From positions 1-54,783 of IMG/VR virus record IMGVR_UViG_3300023179_003650: a stretch of DNA of 54,783 bases. One strand, 5' to 3'. The DNA comes from a virus. A program made the translations under genes and the position numbers. Under the pieces are notes generated by a model. It saw only the letters and a program-made list of their open reading frames with translations. It was not told the DNA's origin and made no database searches. Every line of letters begins with the position of its first letter. The first letter of the stretch is position 1. Of the stretch, positions 28,487 to 37,622 are shown piece after piece.

Positions 28487-28900
28487 ATGAAAAGAAAAAA
28501 GTTATCTAAAGAAGCAGTTGCAAAAAAATATGGTTTTAAAAGTGGTTTAGAAGAAAGAATAGCTGACGTATTAACAGATAAAAAAGTTAATTTTGGTTAT
28601 GAAGTAGATAAAATCACATATACGATTCCAGAAACTTTACATAAATATACTCCTGATTTTAAAATAAACAAATCAGAAGGACGTATATTATATATTGAAA
28701 CAAAAGGTCGTTGGGTTACTGCAGATCGCAAAAAACTTAAATTAGTAAAAGAACAACATCCTGAATTAGATATTAGAATTTTATTTCAAAATGCTAAAAA
28801 TAAAATTAGCAAAAATTCTAAAACTACATATGGTGACTATGCCGATAAAATTGGTATTCCTTGGGCCGAAAAAACAATTCCTGAATCTTGGTTTGAATAA
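28487..28900 (+). CDS. Holliday-junction resolvase, T7 endonuclease I family
   Basis: A 137-residue protein closely patterned on T7 gp3. The catalytic set is visible: Glu22 in SGLEERI, Asp57 in KYTPDF, Glu71 and Lys73 in YIETKGRW. The characteristic EQHPELDIRILFQNA segment follows, then TYGDYADKIGIPWAEK. The enzyme cuts branched DNA and would resolve replication and recombination intermediates before packaging. T4 itself uses the unrelated endonuclease VII for this. Neighbours are recombination and primase genes, which fits. Confidence 0.93.
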   Translation: MKRKKLSKEAVAKKYGFKSGLEERIADVLTDKKVNFGYEVDKITYTIPETLHKYTPDFKINKSEGRILYIETKGRWVTADRKKLKLVKEQHPELDIRILFQNAKNKISKNSKTTYGDYADKIGIPWAEKTIPESWFE

Positions 28901-28990
28901 CGATATATTTTTTATATATTAGAGCCATATATGGAACAAACTAGATTATTGGAGTTAATTTAAATTTTTATTAGTTTTTTATTAGATTTA

Positions 28991-29004
28991 TATATTTATA
29001 TTAA
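28991..29004 (+). promoter_or_regulatory. ATATTTAT motif abutting a short ORF
   Basis: TATATTTATATTAA lies directly before the ATG at 29005. If this were a promoter, the 29005 frame would have almost no leader. The 104-base gap in which it sits has no hairpin terminator that I can see. Confidence 0.3.
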
Positions 29005-29184
29005 ATGGGACGTAAGAAAAAATTCTTTACAGACGAAGAAAAAAGAATAGCTCAAAATGAATATGCTATGTCTTATTACGAAAAAAATAAAGATATAATT
29101 AAAAAAAAAGCTAAAAAGAAATATGAATTACGAAAAAATATACAATCGAATAATACAGAATGCCATATTAGAAAATCGTATTAA
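29005..29184 (+). CDS. Short basic ORF, possible interrupted gene
   Basis: A 59-residue, very Lys-rich frame (FFTDEEKRIAQNEYAMSYYE, then KNKDIIKKKAKKKYEL). The first 45 residues look like the helical N-terminal part of phage endonuclease-type proteins. The last 14 (from about 29140) have a different composition. The HNH gene starts inside it at 29123 in another frame. It may be a remnant of a gene cut by arrival of the HNH gene, or a functional small DNA-binding protein. Confidence 0.4.
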   Translation: MGRKKKFFTDEEKRIAQNEYAMSYYEKNKDIIKKKAKKKYELRKNIQSNNTECHIRKSY

Positions 29185-29731
29185 AGGTAAAGAAATTTAC
29201 TACGAAATACATCATATTATTCCTAAATGCATTGGAGGAAATAATAAAAAAAATAATTTAGTTTTATTAACTGCAAAAGAACATTTTATATGCCATAAAT
29301 TACTTTGCAAAATATATCCTTTTAATATAAAATTAGTTTATGCATTTCAAGCAATGCATGTAATTAATAAAGGCAGAAAATATATAATTAACGCAAAAGA
29401 ATATGATATTATTAAAAATATATTAAAACATGATAAAAGTTATAAAATGAAAAATAATAATCCTATGAAAAATTTAAGTTTACGTAATCAAAAACGTATA
29501 GAAATGTTAGGAACAAATAACTTATATTTTAAATTAACGCCTGAACAAAAAAATAAACATGCAGTCAATGTAAGTAAATCTAAAATGGGAGACAAAAATC
29601 CAAACGCAAAAAAATGTATACATGTAAATACGGGTCAAATATTTGGAAGTGCCGCAGACTGTATACGTGCGTTAAAATTAAAAGGATCTGCAAATTATCT
29701 TTATAAAACTAAAATAATACAATGGATATAA
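29123..29731 (+). CDS. HNH homing endonuclease
   Basis: A 202-residue protein. The HNH core is YYEIHHIIPKCIGGNN with NNLVLLTAKEHFICHKLL (about residues 28-62). The C-terminal part has the NUMOD-type DNA-binding modules usual in free-standing phage homing enzymes: NNPMKNLSL, GDKNPNAKK and NTGQIFGSAADCIRAL. It overlaps a short frame upstream by 62 bases and the primase start by 10. A selfish insertion between endonuclease I and primase is the likely reading. It is not related in motif detail to the HNH of the portal intein. Confidence 0.88.
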   Translation: MNYEKIYNRIIQNAILENRIKGKEIYYEIHHIIPKCIGGNNKKNNLVLLTAKEHFICHKLLCKIYPFNIKLVYAFQAMHVINKGRKYIINAKEYDIIKNILKHDKSYKMKNNNPMKNLSLRNQKRIEMLGTNNLYFKLTPEQKNKHAVNVSKSKMGDKNPNAKKCIHVNTGQIFGSAADCIRALKLKGSANYLYKTKIIQWI

Positions 29732-30648
29732 ATTATAGTTCTAATATTTTAAATTTATTAAAAACGATCTTAGGGCCGTATAAACATACAAGTAAAAATA
29801 ATTACGCATTTCAATGTCCGTTTTGTCATTCAACTAAAAAAAAATTAGAAATTGATATATATTCACAACATTCACACTGTTGGGTATGTAATAAATCCGG
29901 TAAAAAAGTAACTACATTATTTAAAGCATTAAATGTAGATAAACAAAAATTTACTGAATTATATCGTATACTTCAAATATCTCCTACAAAAGTTAATGTA
30001 CAAGATACTGCAGAGCAAGTTAAATTGCCTAACGAATTTCATCCGTTGTATATAAAAAGACCTTCAGTAGAATATAAAAATGCATTATTTTATTTACTTA
30101 AAAAACGAGGTATAAGTGTACATGATATTATTAAGTATAATATAGGATATTGTGAAGAAGGAGAATATGCTAAAAAGATTATTATTCCATCGTATGATAG
30201 TAATGGTAAATTAAATTATTTTGTATCTAGAACATATTACGATGCAGAATCTTTTCGATATAAAAATCCTGAAGTAAGTAAAAATATAGTAGGATTTGAA
30301 AATTTATTAAGTTGGGACTTACCTTTAGTTTTAGTGGAAGGAGCGTTTGATGCAATAGCAATTAAGCGTAATGCAATTCCGTTATTTGGAAAAACTATTA
30401 GCGAAGACTTAAAAATGAAAATAATAAAAAATAACGTAAAAGAATTGTATATATGTTTAGATAAAGATGCTCAAAAGCAAGCTTTGCAACATGCAGAATA
30501 TTTTATTAATAGTGGAATAACAGTTTACTTCGTTAACTTAAATGAAAAAGATCCATCCGATATCGGATTCGTTAAAATGAAAAGTATTATACAAGATACA
30601 GAACCATTTTCTTTTTCAGATTTAATATCATTAAAATTAGCATTATGA
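29722..30648 (+). CDS. DNA primase, DnaG/gp61 type
   Basis: A 308-residue protein. An N-terminal CHC2-like zinc finger has CPFC (32-35) and CWVC (53-56). A TOPRIM domain follows with LVLVEGAFDAIAIKR (about 202-216) and LYICLDKDAQKQA (about 245-257), whose Glu and Asp residues bind metal. It synthesises RNA primers for lagging-strand replication. Length is near T4 gp61 (342). No helicase gene is adjacent. The stop overlaps the recombination nuclease start by 4 bases (ATGA). Confidence 0.88.
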   Translation: MDINYSSNILNLLKTILGPYKHTSKNNYAFQCPFCHSTKKKLEIDIYSQHSHCWVCNKSGKKVTTLFKALNVDKQKFTELYRILQISPTKVNVQDTAEQVKLPNEFHPLYIKRPSVEYKNALFYLLKKRGISVHDIIKYNIGYCEEGEYAKKIIIPSYDSNGKLNYFVSRTYYDAESFRYKNPEVSKNIVGFENLLSWDLPLVLVEGAFDAIAIKRNAIPLFGKTISEDLKMKIIKNNVKELYICLDKDAQKQALQHAEYFINSGITVYFVNLNEKDPSDIGFVKMKSIIQDTEPFSFSDLISLKLAL

Positions 30649-33600
30649 AAATAGACATAGGATTATCTTCAATTGATAAAATTTATCATGTTGCAGACGT
30701 ACATATTAGAAATCTTAAACGACATTCTGAATACAAAGAAGTATTTACTCGTTTAAAAGAATATATTTCATCTACAAAAACACCGAATAGTATAATTTAT
30801 TTAGCTGGTGATATTGTACATGCTAAAACGGATATGACTCCGGAATTAATACAAGCAGTGCAAGAATTTTTTAAAATGATGGCAGATGAATTACCTACTA
30901 TTTTAATTACAGGAAATCACGATTGTAACTTAAATAATAAAAATAGATTAGATGCTTTAAGTCCAATTGTAAATGCACTTAAACATCCTAATTTATTTTA
31001 CTTAAAAGAGTCCGACGTATATGAAATAGCAGATAAACATTTTGCAGTAATGTCTGTATTCGATAAAGCAGTTGATTATATTAAATCAGATTCATTTAAT
31101 GCTTCTTATAAAATTGCATTACATCATGGATCGGTAGATAATGCTACTACGGATGTTGGATTTAAGTTAGAAAATAAACATGTAAATAATGATACGTTTG
31201 CTGGATATGATTTAGTTCTATTAGGTGATATACATAAAGTACAGTATTTAGATTATAAAAAGACAATTGCTTATGCAGGAAGCTTAATTCAGCAAAATCA
31301 TTCTGAAGGATTAAATCATGGAATACTTGTTTGGAATTTAAATGATAAATCATCTGAATTCGTTCAAATACAAAATGACTATTGTTTTTATACATTAGAT
31401 ATTGATAACGGAAAACATGCTTCATATGATAATTTACCTAAAAACGTACATTTAAGAATAAGAGTTAAAGATACTGAATCAGATGTAGTAAATTTAATAC
31501 TTGCTGACTTCAAAACAAAATATAATGTAGTTGAAGTAGTAATACAAAAAACTAACGATTTTGCTCATAAACGCTCGACCTCGAAGAAAATAGATATAGG
31601 TGATATCCGCGATCCTGAAAACCAAAATACGCTAATCTATGACTATTTAAAGCAGAAATTTAACCTTGACGATACATTTTTAGATGGCGTTAGACATATA
31701 AATCGAAAGACAAATAGTAGTTTAGTTGCAGCAGATATTACTCGTAATATTATTTGGTTGCCAAAGAAGTTTGAATTTTCAAATATGTTTTCTTATGGCG
31801 AAAATAACGTAATTGACTTTACAAATTGTAAAGGTACGTATGGTATATTTGCTCCTAATGCAAGTGGTAAATCTACGTTATTAGAAGCTCTTTCGTATTG
31901 TATATTTGATAAATGTGCAAGAGCATTTAAAGCAGTAAATGTAATGAATAATAAAAAAGATTCATTTCATTGTAAATTTAATTTTGAAATTGATGGTGTA
32001 GATTATTTTATAGAAAAATCTGCGACACGTACTAAATCAGGACACGTAAAAGTAGAAATTGATTTTTGGTATGTAAATGAAGACGGAGATTCAATATACT
32101 TAAATGGACAAGAACGTAGCGATACAAATAATATTATTCGTAAATATGTAGGTACATACGAAGATTTTATTTTAACTTCCTTATCATTACAAAATAACAA
32201 TACTGCATTTATCGATATGAGTCAAAAAGATCGTAAAGATTTACTAGCTCAGTTTTTAGATATTAATGTTTTTGAAAGTTTATATAATATTGCTAACGCA
32301 GAAAGTAAAGATATATCAGTATTAATTAAAGAACATAAAAAGACAGATTATACTGGTACTGTAGCAAAACATGAAAATGAAATTCAAACATTAAATACTA
32401 CATTAATAAAATTAGAACAAGATAAGACTAAAGTAGATGATTTAATTTCCGAGTTAAATGATAAAATTGTATTACAAACAAGTTTACTTAAACCTATTGA
32501 TGTTAATGTAATTGATATACAAGAATCATTAGATAAGCGACAACGGTACGAAGATAACAGTTTAGAATGTAATACTAATTTAAATTTAATATTAGGACAG
32601 CGAGAAGATTTACAGCAAGAAATAAATCAGTTAACTGGCAGTTTAGACAACTTTAATAAAACTGAAATAGATAGTCAGTTAAATGAAATGAATAAGGTAG
32701 CTACGGAAAAATCTTCGTACGAAAGTATGTTAGCTCGATTAGCTACAACATATAAACATACAAAAGAAAAAGCAGATAAATTAGATACATTAGACTACGA
32801 TCCTAATTGTAAATTTTGTATGAATAATGTATTTGTTAAAGATGCGGTAGATGCTAAAAATAAATTAACTGAATTAGAATCTCAAGTTACTGAATTACAA
32901 AATAAAGTAAATGAGTATGATACTAAATTAAAATCATATCAAATTTGGATAGAGCAATCTAAATCATATACTTCTGTTATTGATATTATTACAAGAAAAA
33001 ACATTGCCCTTAATTCTATCAATACAAAGATTCAAACAATGAAATCTAATTGCGATACAATTGATAAATCATTAGAACAAATTAAAAAAGATATTGAACT
33101 TTATAAACAAAACGAAGAATCAATAGCTGCGAATAAAATTGTACAAGAAGTAATAAATGAATTGCAAACTAAAAAGAAACAAGCAACGGATGTTAGTAAT
33201 GCTTTGAATAAACAAATTATTCAACTTAATGGTAATATTCAAATGCACGAAGCAAATAAACAAACTGCATTAGATGCTATACAAAAGTTAGCTGATTTAG
33301 AAATACAATATAAATATTATCAATATTATTTAGAAGCAGTAAATCGTGACGGAGTTCCTTATCATTTAATTAGTTTAGCTATACCACAAATTGAACAAGA
33401 AATAAATAATATACTTATTCCTATTGTAGATTTTGTAATTAAATTAGATACTGACGGTAAAAATATTAATGCTTATATTGTATATGATAATGATAGTTTT
33501 TGGCCAATTGAATTAACTTCTGGTATGGAAAGATTTTTAAGTTCATTAGCAATACGATCTGCTTTAATTAATGTATCTAGTTTACCACGTCCTAACTTTT

Positions 33601-33791
33601 TAGCAATTGACGAAGGATTTGGAGTATTAGATTCTGATAAATTAATTAGTATATATTCGTTATTTAATTATTTAAAGACTCAATTTACTTCATTAATGAT
33701 TATTTCTCATATTGATTCGATGAGAGATGTAGTGGATAGTTTAATTGAAATAAACAAAATTAATTCTTTCTCCAAGATAGACTTCCGTTGA
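30645..33791 (+). CDS. Single-chain Mre11-Rad50-like recombination nuclease (gp47-gp46 fusion)
   Basis: A 1048-residue protein with both halves of the repair complex in one frame. The N-terminal part is a metallophosphoesterase: ADVH (17-20), GDIVHA (55-60), GNHD (90-93), LHHGS and LLGDIHK. The C-terminal part is an SMC-like ATPase: Walker A APNASGKST (403-411), a long coiled coil broken by a zinc-hook CKFC (722-725), the signature TSGMERFLSSLA and Walker B FLAIDEGFG (985-993). In T4 gp47 and gp46 are separate subunits that resect DNA ends for recombination-dependent replication. Here no stop or restart separates them. Confidence 0.92.
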   Translation: MKIDIGLSSIDKIYHVADVHIRNLKRHSEYKEVFTRLKEYISSTKTPNSIIYLAGDIVHAKTDMTPELIQAVQEFFKMMADELPTILITGNHDCNLNNKNRLDALSPIVNALKHPNLFYLKESDVYEIADKHFAVMSVFDKAVDYIKSDSFNASYKIALHHGSVDNATTDVGFKLENKHVNNDTFAGYDLVLLGDIHKVQYLDYKKTIAYAGSLIQQNHSEGLNHGILVWNLNDKSSEFVQIQNDYCFYTLDIDNGKHASYDNLPKNVHLRIRVKDTESDVVNLILADFKTKYNVVEVVIQKTNDFAHKRSTSKKIDIGDIRDPENQNTLIYDYLKQKFNLDDTFLDGVRHINRKTNSSLVAADITRNIIWLPKKFEFSNMFSYGENNVIDFTNCKGTYGIFAPNASGKSTLLEALSYCIFDKCARAFKAVNVMNNKKDSFHCKFNFEIDGVDYFIEKSATRTKSGHVKVEIDFWYVNEDGDSIYLNGQERSDTNNIIRKYVGTYEDFILTSLSLQNNNTAFIDMSQKDRKDLLAQFLDINVFESLYNIANAESKDISVLIKEHKKTDYTGTVAKHENEIQTLNTTLIKLEQDKTKVDDLISELNDKIVLQTSLLKPIDVNVIDIQESLDKRQRYEDNSLECNTNLNLILGQREDLQQEINQLTGSLDNFNKTEIDSQLNEMNKVATEKSSYESMLARLATTYKHTKEKADKLDTLDYDPNCKFCMNNVFVKDAVDAKNKLTELESQVTELQNKVNEYDTKLKSYQIWIEQSKSYTSVIDIITRKNIALNSINTKIQTMKSNCDTIDKSLEQIKKDIELYKQNEESIAANKIVQEVINELQTKKKQATDVSNALNKQIIQLNGNIQMHEANKQTALDAIQKLADLEIQYKYYQYYLEAVNRDGVPYHLISLAIPQIEQEINNILIPIVDFVIKLDTDGKNINAYIVYDNDSFWPIELTSGMERFLSSLAIRSALINVSSLPRPNFLAIDEGFGVLDSDKLISIYSLFNYLKTQFTSLMIISHIDSMRDVVDSLIEINKINSFSKIDFR

Positions 33792-33805
33792 TATTTATAT
33801 AATAT
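33790..33805 (+). promoter_or_regulatory. Late-promoter-like ATATTTAT motif
   Basis: GATATTTATATAATAT overlaps the TGA of the recombination gene, with the core ending 17 to 18 bases before the ATG at 33816. A good Shine-Dalgarno AGGAG (33806-33810) follows at 5-base spacing. It marks a switch from DNA-metabolism to structural genes. Confidence 0.55.
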
Positions 33806-33815
33806 AGGAGTTTAA

Positions 33816-35795
33816 ATGGCAAAAGGGCCGCAAGATCAAGTACAACAACCAAAAACTAATTCTTCGTACCAAGCATTGCTTGATTCGGGTATTCCAACTA
33901 CTGCGGCTTTATTCGAGACCGATTCTACTATTGATAAAAAAGAAATAGTATATAAAGAATTAGATAGAATACCCGTACGAGTTACTGATGTCGATCCAAA
34001 TTCTCCAAATTATTTACGCGTTACGTATTTACCAAATGAATTTAGTTTAGGAAAAAATTTAATACGTATACGACCTAATATTCCGGCATTTGCTGAAGAG
34101 TCCCAATTATATGTAGAAATAATTGATTATAACGGCGATCCTGTATATTATGAAATAGAAATAAATTCTGAAACAAAAGATTTATTTATTATTATTTCTG
34201 TTTATATTTACGAAGATACTCCTCCGGGACCATGTGCTGTATATATTTTAGGTACATTAAAAAACGTACCAATTCCAGAAGGCAATAAAATTTATCCAAT
34301 AAATTTTAGATGGACACAAATCATTAATATTGATACGTCGGAAAAAACTAAATCTCCGATAATATTTACTACATTACCAAAAGTATCGGTTATTGCAAAT
34401 ACTGCTTCATATGATATATTATCATATTCAGGCGGCGCGCCTTTTACTAGTAGTTATTTTTATAATGTGCATTTACATAATGGAGTTTTAAATCCTTCTA
34501 TTACTGCATTAAATACATCCGATACATTTAATTCTGCAATGATAACTGGGCAATTATACGCTAAATACGAAGATATTCAACTACTAATTCCTAATAGATT
34601 TTCTACAAATTATTTATTAGGTGGCGGCATAACGGCTAGTATACAAAATTATTTAACGAGTAAGTCATTAACATTAAATGAACCAATCGTTATATATCAA
34701 CAAAACAGAGCAGATCAGATAATTTTACAATCGGCAATCTTTAAAACTGCTAGTATAGCATATGAACAAGATCCGTCTGGTATTATTCAAAATACTTTTA
34801 AGAAACGATTATTAACAATAAACTTTACTGACTTAGATCCATTTGTCGGACAAATACGTAATGTTAAAACATTATATAGAGATACTGCATTAAAAACTAC
34901 GGAATATTTACTATTAAGCGATTTTATAGTACCATCAATAAATGTATCAAATGGATTTAATCCCATGACTGCATCATTTTCTTTAGTATTACCCGATGCT
35001 GAAATTGATGAGCATTATGATATACGTTTTGAATTTTATAATAATGAAACGGTGCCTAGTTTACAAGTCTTGGAAATTCGTGATATTATTGTGCCGGGAA
35101 TTCCTGACGTAATAGTAAATACCGATGGAATTTTAATGGTAGATCCTGTTGCAAGTACATTAGATGGTAAAAATATGGTTCGTACGTTATATCAAGATTA
35201 TGACATACATACATTATATACATCATCTTTAAAGATGCCAACGGGTAGCAGTTATCCTACGGTTAATTTATATTATTACGATCAACAAAAATCCATAGCA
35301 CAATTTACTGCATTTATACCTGATGGCGCTTCGTACATAACTGCATATTATAACGCAGCAGTAATTAATTTATCGCAAAAAACATTATCGGAAGATTTAG
35401 GATATTATAATTACAACGTAATGTTATCTGTATATGAAATGGCTACATCTTCATATACTAATTTTAGATATGATACTGACGAAATATCGTTACCAAAAGT
35501 TTTAACTTCAACGGCCAGTATTACAATGTATTCAGGAGATACAACAAACCATACTGCATTTGCGTATCCTATAAAACATACGGTACAATTACCCGAGACA
35601 GGTAAATTATATAGATTTTCTTTAGAACATAATATAACCGTTACTGGATCAATTGGAGGTATCAATTCTGCTTCATTTGACGTATCTTGCTCAATTAAAG
35701 ATATTGATATTTTATCGTCCGGATTTTTATTTGTAAGCGGGGCAAGGCCTACATATATATCGGGAGCGTATAGTTATAATATTCCAAGTATATAA
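33816..35795 (+). CDS. Large virion structural protein, beta-rich
   Basis: A 659-residue protein with a well-formed SD (AGGAG). After a Gln-rich N-terminus it is beta-type throughout (RVTDVDPNSPNYLRVTYLPN; YVEIIDYNGDPVYYEIEI), consistent with several Ig-like or fibronectin-like domains, and Ser/Thr-rich at the C-terminus. No catalytic motif is seen. It is likely a tail or baseplate-associated protein expressed late. I do not recognise its family. Confidence 0.6.
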   Translation: MAKGPQDQVQQPKTNSSYQALLDSGIPTTAALFETDSTIDKKEIVYKELDRIPVRVTDVDPNSPNYLRVTYLPNEFSLGKNLIRIRPNIPAFAEESQLYVEIIDYNGDPVYYEIEINSETKDLFIIISVYIYEDTPPGPCAVYILGTLKNVPIPEGNKIYPINFRWTQIINIDTSEKTKSPIIFTTLPKVSVIANTASYDILSYSGGAPFTSSYFYNVHLHNGVLNPSITALNTSDTFNSAMITGQLYAKYEDIQLLIPNRFSTNYLLGGGITASIQNYLTSKSLTLNEPIVIYQQNRADQIILQSAIFKTASIAYEQDPSGIIQNTFKKRLLTINFTDLDPFVGQIRNVKTLYRDTALKTTEYLLLSDFIVPSINVSNGFNPMTASFSLVLPDAEIDEHYDIRFEFYNNETVPSLQVLEIRDIIVPGIPDVIVNTDGILMVDPVASTLDGKNMVRTLYQDYDIHTLYTSSLKMPTGSSYPTVNLYYYDQQKSIAQFTAFIPDGASYITAYYNAAVINLSQKTLSEDLGYYNYNVMLSVYEMATSSYTNFRYDTDEISLPKVLTSTASITMYSGDTTNHTAFAYPIKHTVQLPETGKLYRFSLEHNITVTGSIGGINSASFDVSCSIKDIDILSSGFLFVSGARPTYISGAYSYNIPSI

Positions 35796-35803
35796 TTATT
35801 AAT

Positions 35804-37606
35804 ATGAATATAATCGCAGTTTATCCAGGTAGATTTCAGCCATTTGGCAAACACCATGCAGAATCATTTAAATGGTTACAGCAACAATTCGGACCTAAAA
35901 ATACTTTTATCGTAACTTCAAACGCAGTTAGTTTACCTAAATCTCCTTTAGATTTTAAAGATAAAAAACAAATAATATCTCAATACGGAATAACTAAAGT
36001 CGTACAAGTTAAAAATCCATATAAGGCAGAAGAGCTTTTATCTAAATACGATCCAAAAACAACTGCCGTTGTATTTATGGTAGGTCAAAAAGATATGGAC
36101 GAAGATCCTAGATTTACAATAGGTAAATTAAAATCAGGAGGCCCTACATATTTTCAAGACTATTCTAAAAATAAAAATAAATTGCAAGGATACGATAGAC
36201 ATGGTTATTTAATTGTAGCACCGCATGTATCATTAAAGATTCCGTTATACGGAGAAATGAGTGGCACTACCATACGTAAAGCACTTGCTAGTGCAACTAC
36301 AGAGGCAAAGCGTAAAGAATTATTTAGCGCAGTCTTTGGATGGTATGACAAAGCCTTAGCAAAAAAATTACATGATAAATTTAGTGCGGCAATGAAAGAA
36401 GGATATATGAGTCCTAAACAATCATTAGCTCATACACAAAAATTAGATAAATTAAAAGATTTTTTAGATAAAAATCACGGCCGTGAATTTGTTTATGATT
36501 TTGATATGTTTCCTAAAACCGTATATGGCGTTAAAATAGATGAACGCGCATTTTGGGATAACTTTTTTCAATTAGTAATGGAAGGGGGGGCGGGGGGACA
36601 CATGGCTCATCCATTTGATATACCTAGCGTATCAAGTGGCACTGATTTGTTAGACGTATTTAATAAATCCGTAGATTATTTAAGTAAAAAACCCGCTTCT
36701 GTAAAAATAGACGGTGTTAATGCATCTATTCGTTTAGTTAAATTAGGCAGTACACAACAGTTTGTAATGGACCGCGGTTCAAATAAACCTTTGGATGTAA
36801 AAGGAATTACTAAAGCAGAATTAACTGATCGATTCGGTGAAGGACATGGTATGATTAAAGTAGGCGGTACCGTATTAGATATTTTTAATGATGCATTACC
36901 TACATGTAAGACAGAATTGAAAGCATTAGGATTATTAGATAATCCAAATATAATGTTTAATATTGAATATGTAGCCGGTTCTACAAATGTATTATCATAC
37001 GGTAAAAACTTTTTAGCAATACATGGATTATTAGAAATAACTCAAGTAACTGAAAAGCGTAGAGCTACACATGAAATTCCATATAATAAAAGAACTATGC
37101 AAACTTTATTAAATAAATTAAATCCAATAGCACAAAATTATGGCTATGAAGTAGTTGGCTCTATACCAACTACATTGGAGGCTCAACCGGATTTTAATAA
37201 AGAATTGAATACTAAATATACAGTAAATTACGGTACTAAAAAGGAAACAAAAACATTAAAGCAATGGTTAACTTCCGCTAAAGTCCCTAGAGGCAATGTT
37301 AAAACGGTTGATGGAAAATCTATCGCTGCATTATCAAAAGAAGTGTTATTAAAAATTGCAGAAGGTACGCCTTTAAATAAATTTATAGCAGATCCAAAAG
37401 ATTATAAAGATGCAATCGACGGATTTGTTATATATACTGCTACTATGAAATTAGGAGACGCCGTTTTAGAAAAACTTACGTCTCCATTAGGACCTGTATC
37501 AGAACATGAAGGTATCGTAATTCGTGATCCAAAAATTTATAATAAACCGTTTAAAATTACCGGTAAATTTATCGTTGGCGGTTTAGCATCATCATTTACA
37601 AAATAA
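35804..37606 (+). CDS. Nucleotidyltransferase fused to DNA/RNA ligase-like domain
   Basis: A 600-residue fusion. The N-terminal domain (1-about 190) is a cytidylyltransferase/NMNAT-type fold with the HIGH-like GRFQPFGKHH (9-18) and SGTTIRKA (153-160). The C-terminal domain (about 280-600) has covalent nucleotidyltransferase motifs: motif I KIDGVNAS (301-308) with Lys301 the probable adenylated residue, FNIEYV (about 386-391), EGIVIR (569-574), and a motif V-like K584/K588. A Gly-rich GGAGGHMAHPFD joins them. It could seal nucleic acid, with the first domain making a nucleotide cofactor. The fused logic is inferred. Confidence 0.8.
   Translation: MNIIAVYPGRFQPFGKHHAESFKWLQQQFGPKNTFIVTSNAVSLPKSPLDFKDKKQIISQYGITKVVQVKNPYKAEELLSKYDPKTTAVVFMVGQKDMDEDPRFTIGKLKSGGPTYFQDYSKNKNKLQGYDRHGYLIVAPHVSLKIPLYGEMSGTTIRKALASATTEAKRKELFSAVFGWYDKALAKKLHDKFSAAMKEGYMSPKQSLAHTQKLDKLKDFLDKNHGREFVYDFDMFPKTVYGVKIDERAFWDNFFQLVMEGGAGGHMAHPFDIPSVSSGTDLLDVFNKSVDYLSKKPASVKIDGVNASIRLVKLGSTQQFVMDRGSNKPLDVKGITKAELTDRFGEGHGMIKVGGTVLDIFNDALPTCKTELKALGLLDNPNIMFNIEYVAGSTNVLSYGKNFLAIHGLLEITQVTEKRRATHEIPYNKRTMQTLLNKLNPIAQNYGYEVVGSIPTTLEAQPDFNKELNTKYTVNYGTKKETKTLKQWLTSAKVPRGNVKTVDGKSIAALSKEVLLKIAEGTPLNKFIADPKDYKDAIDGFVIYTATMKLGDAVLEKLTSPLGPVSEHEGIVIRDPKIYNKPFKITGKFIVGGLASSFTK
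36584..36597. other. G-tract (G7-C-G6) at the domain junction
   Basis: Seven G, one C and six G encode GGAGG at codons 261-265 of the fusion gene. GGG and GCG codons are very rare elsewhere in this A+T-rich window, where Gly is normally GGA or GGT. An ATG follows at 36602 (codon 267). The tract could promote slippage, a G-quadruplex, or an SD-like internal start. Confidence 0.6.
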
Positions 37607-37622
37607 TTATATATAAAATAAT

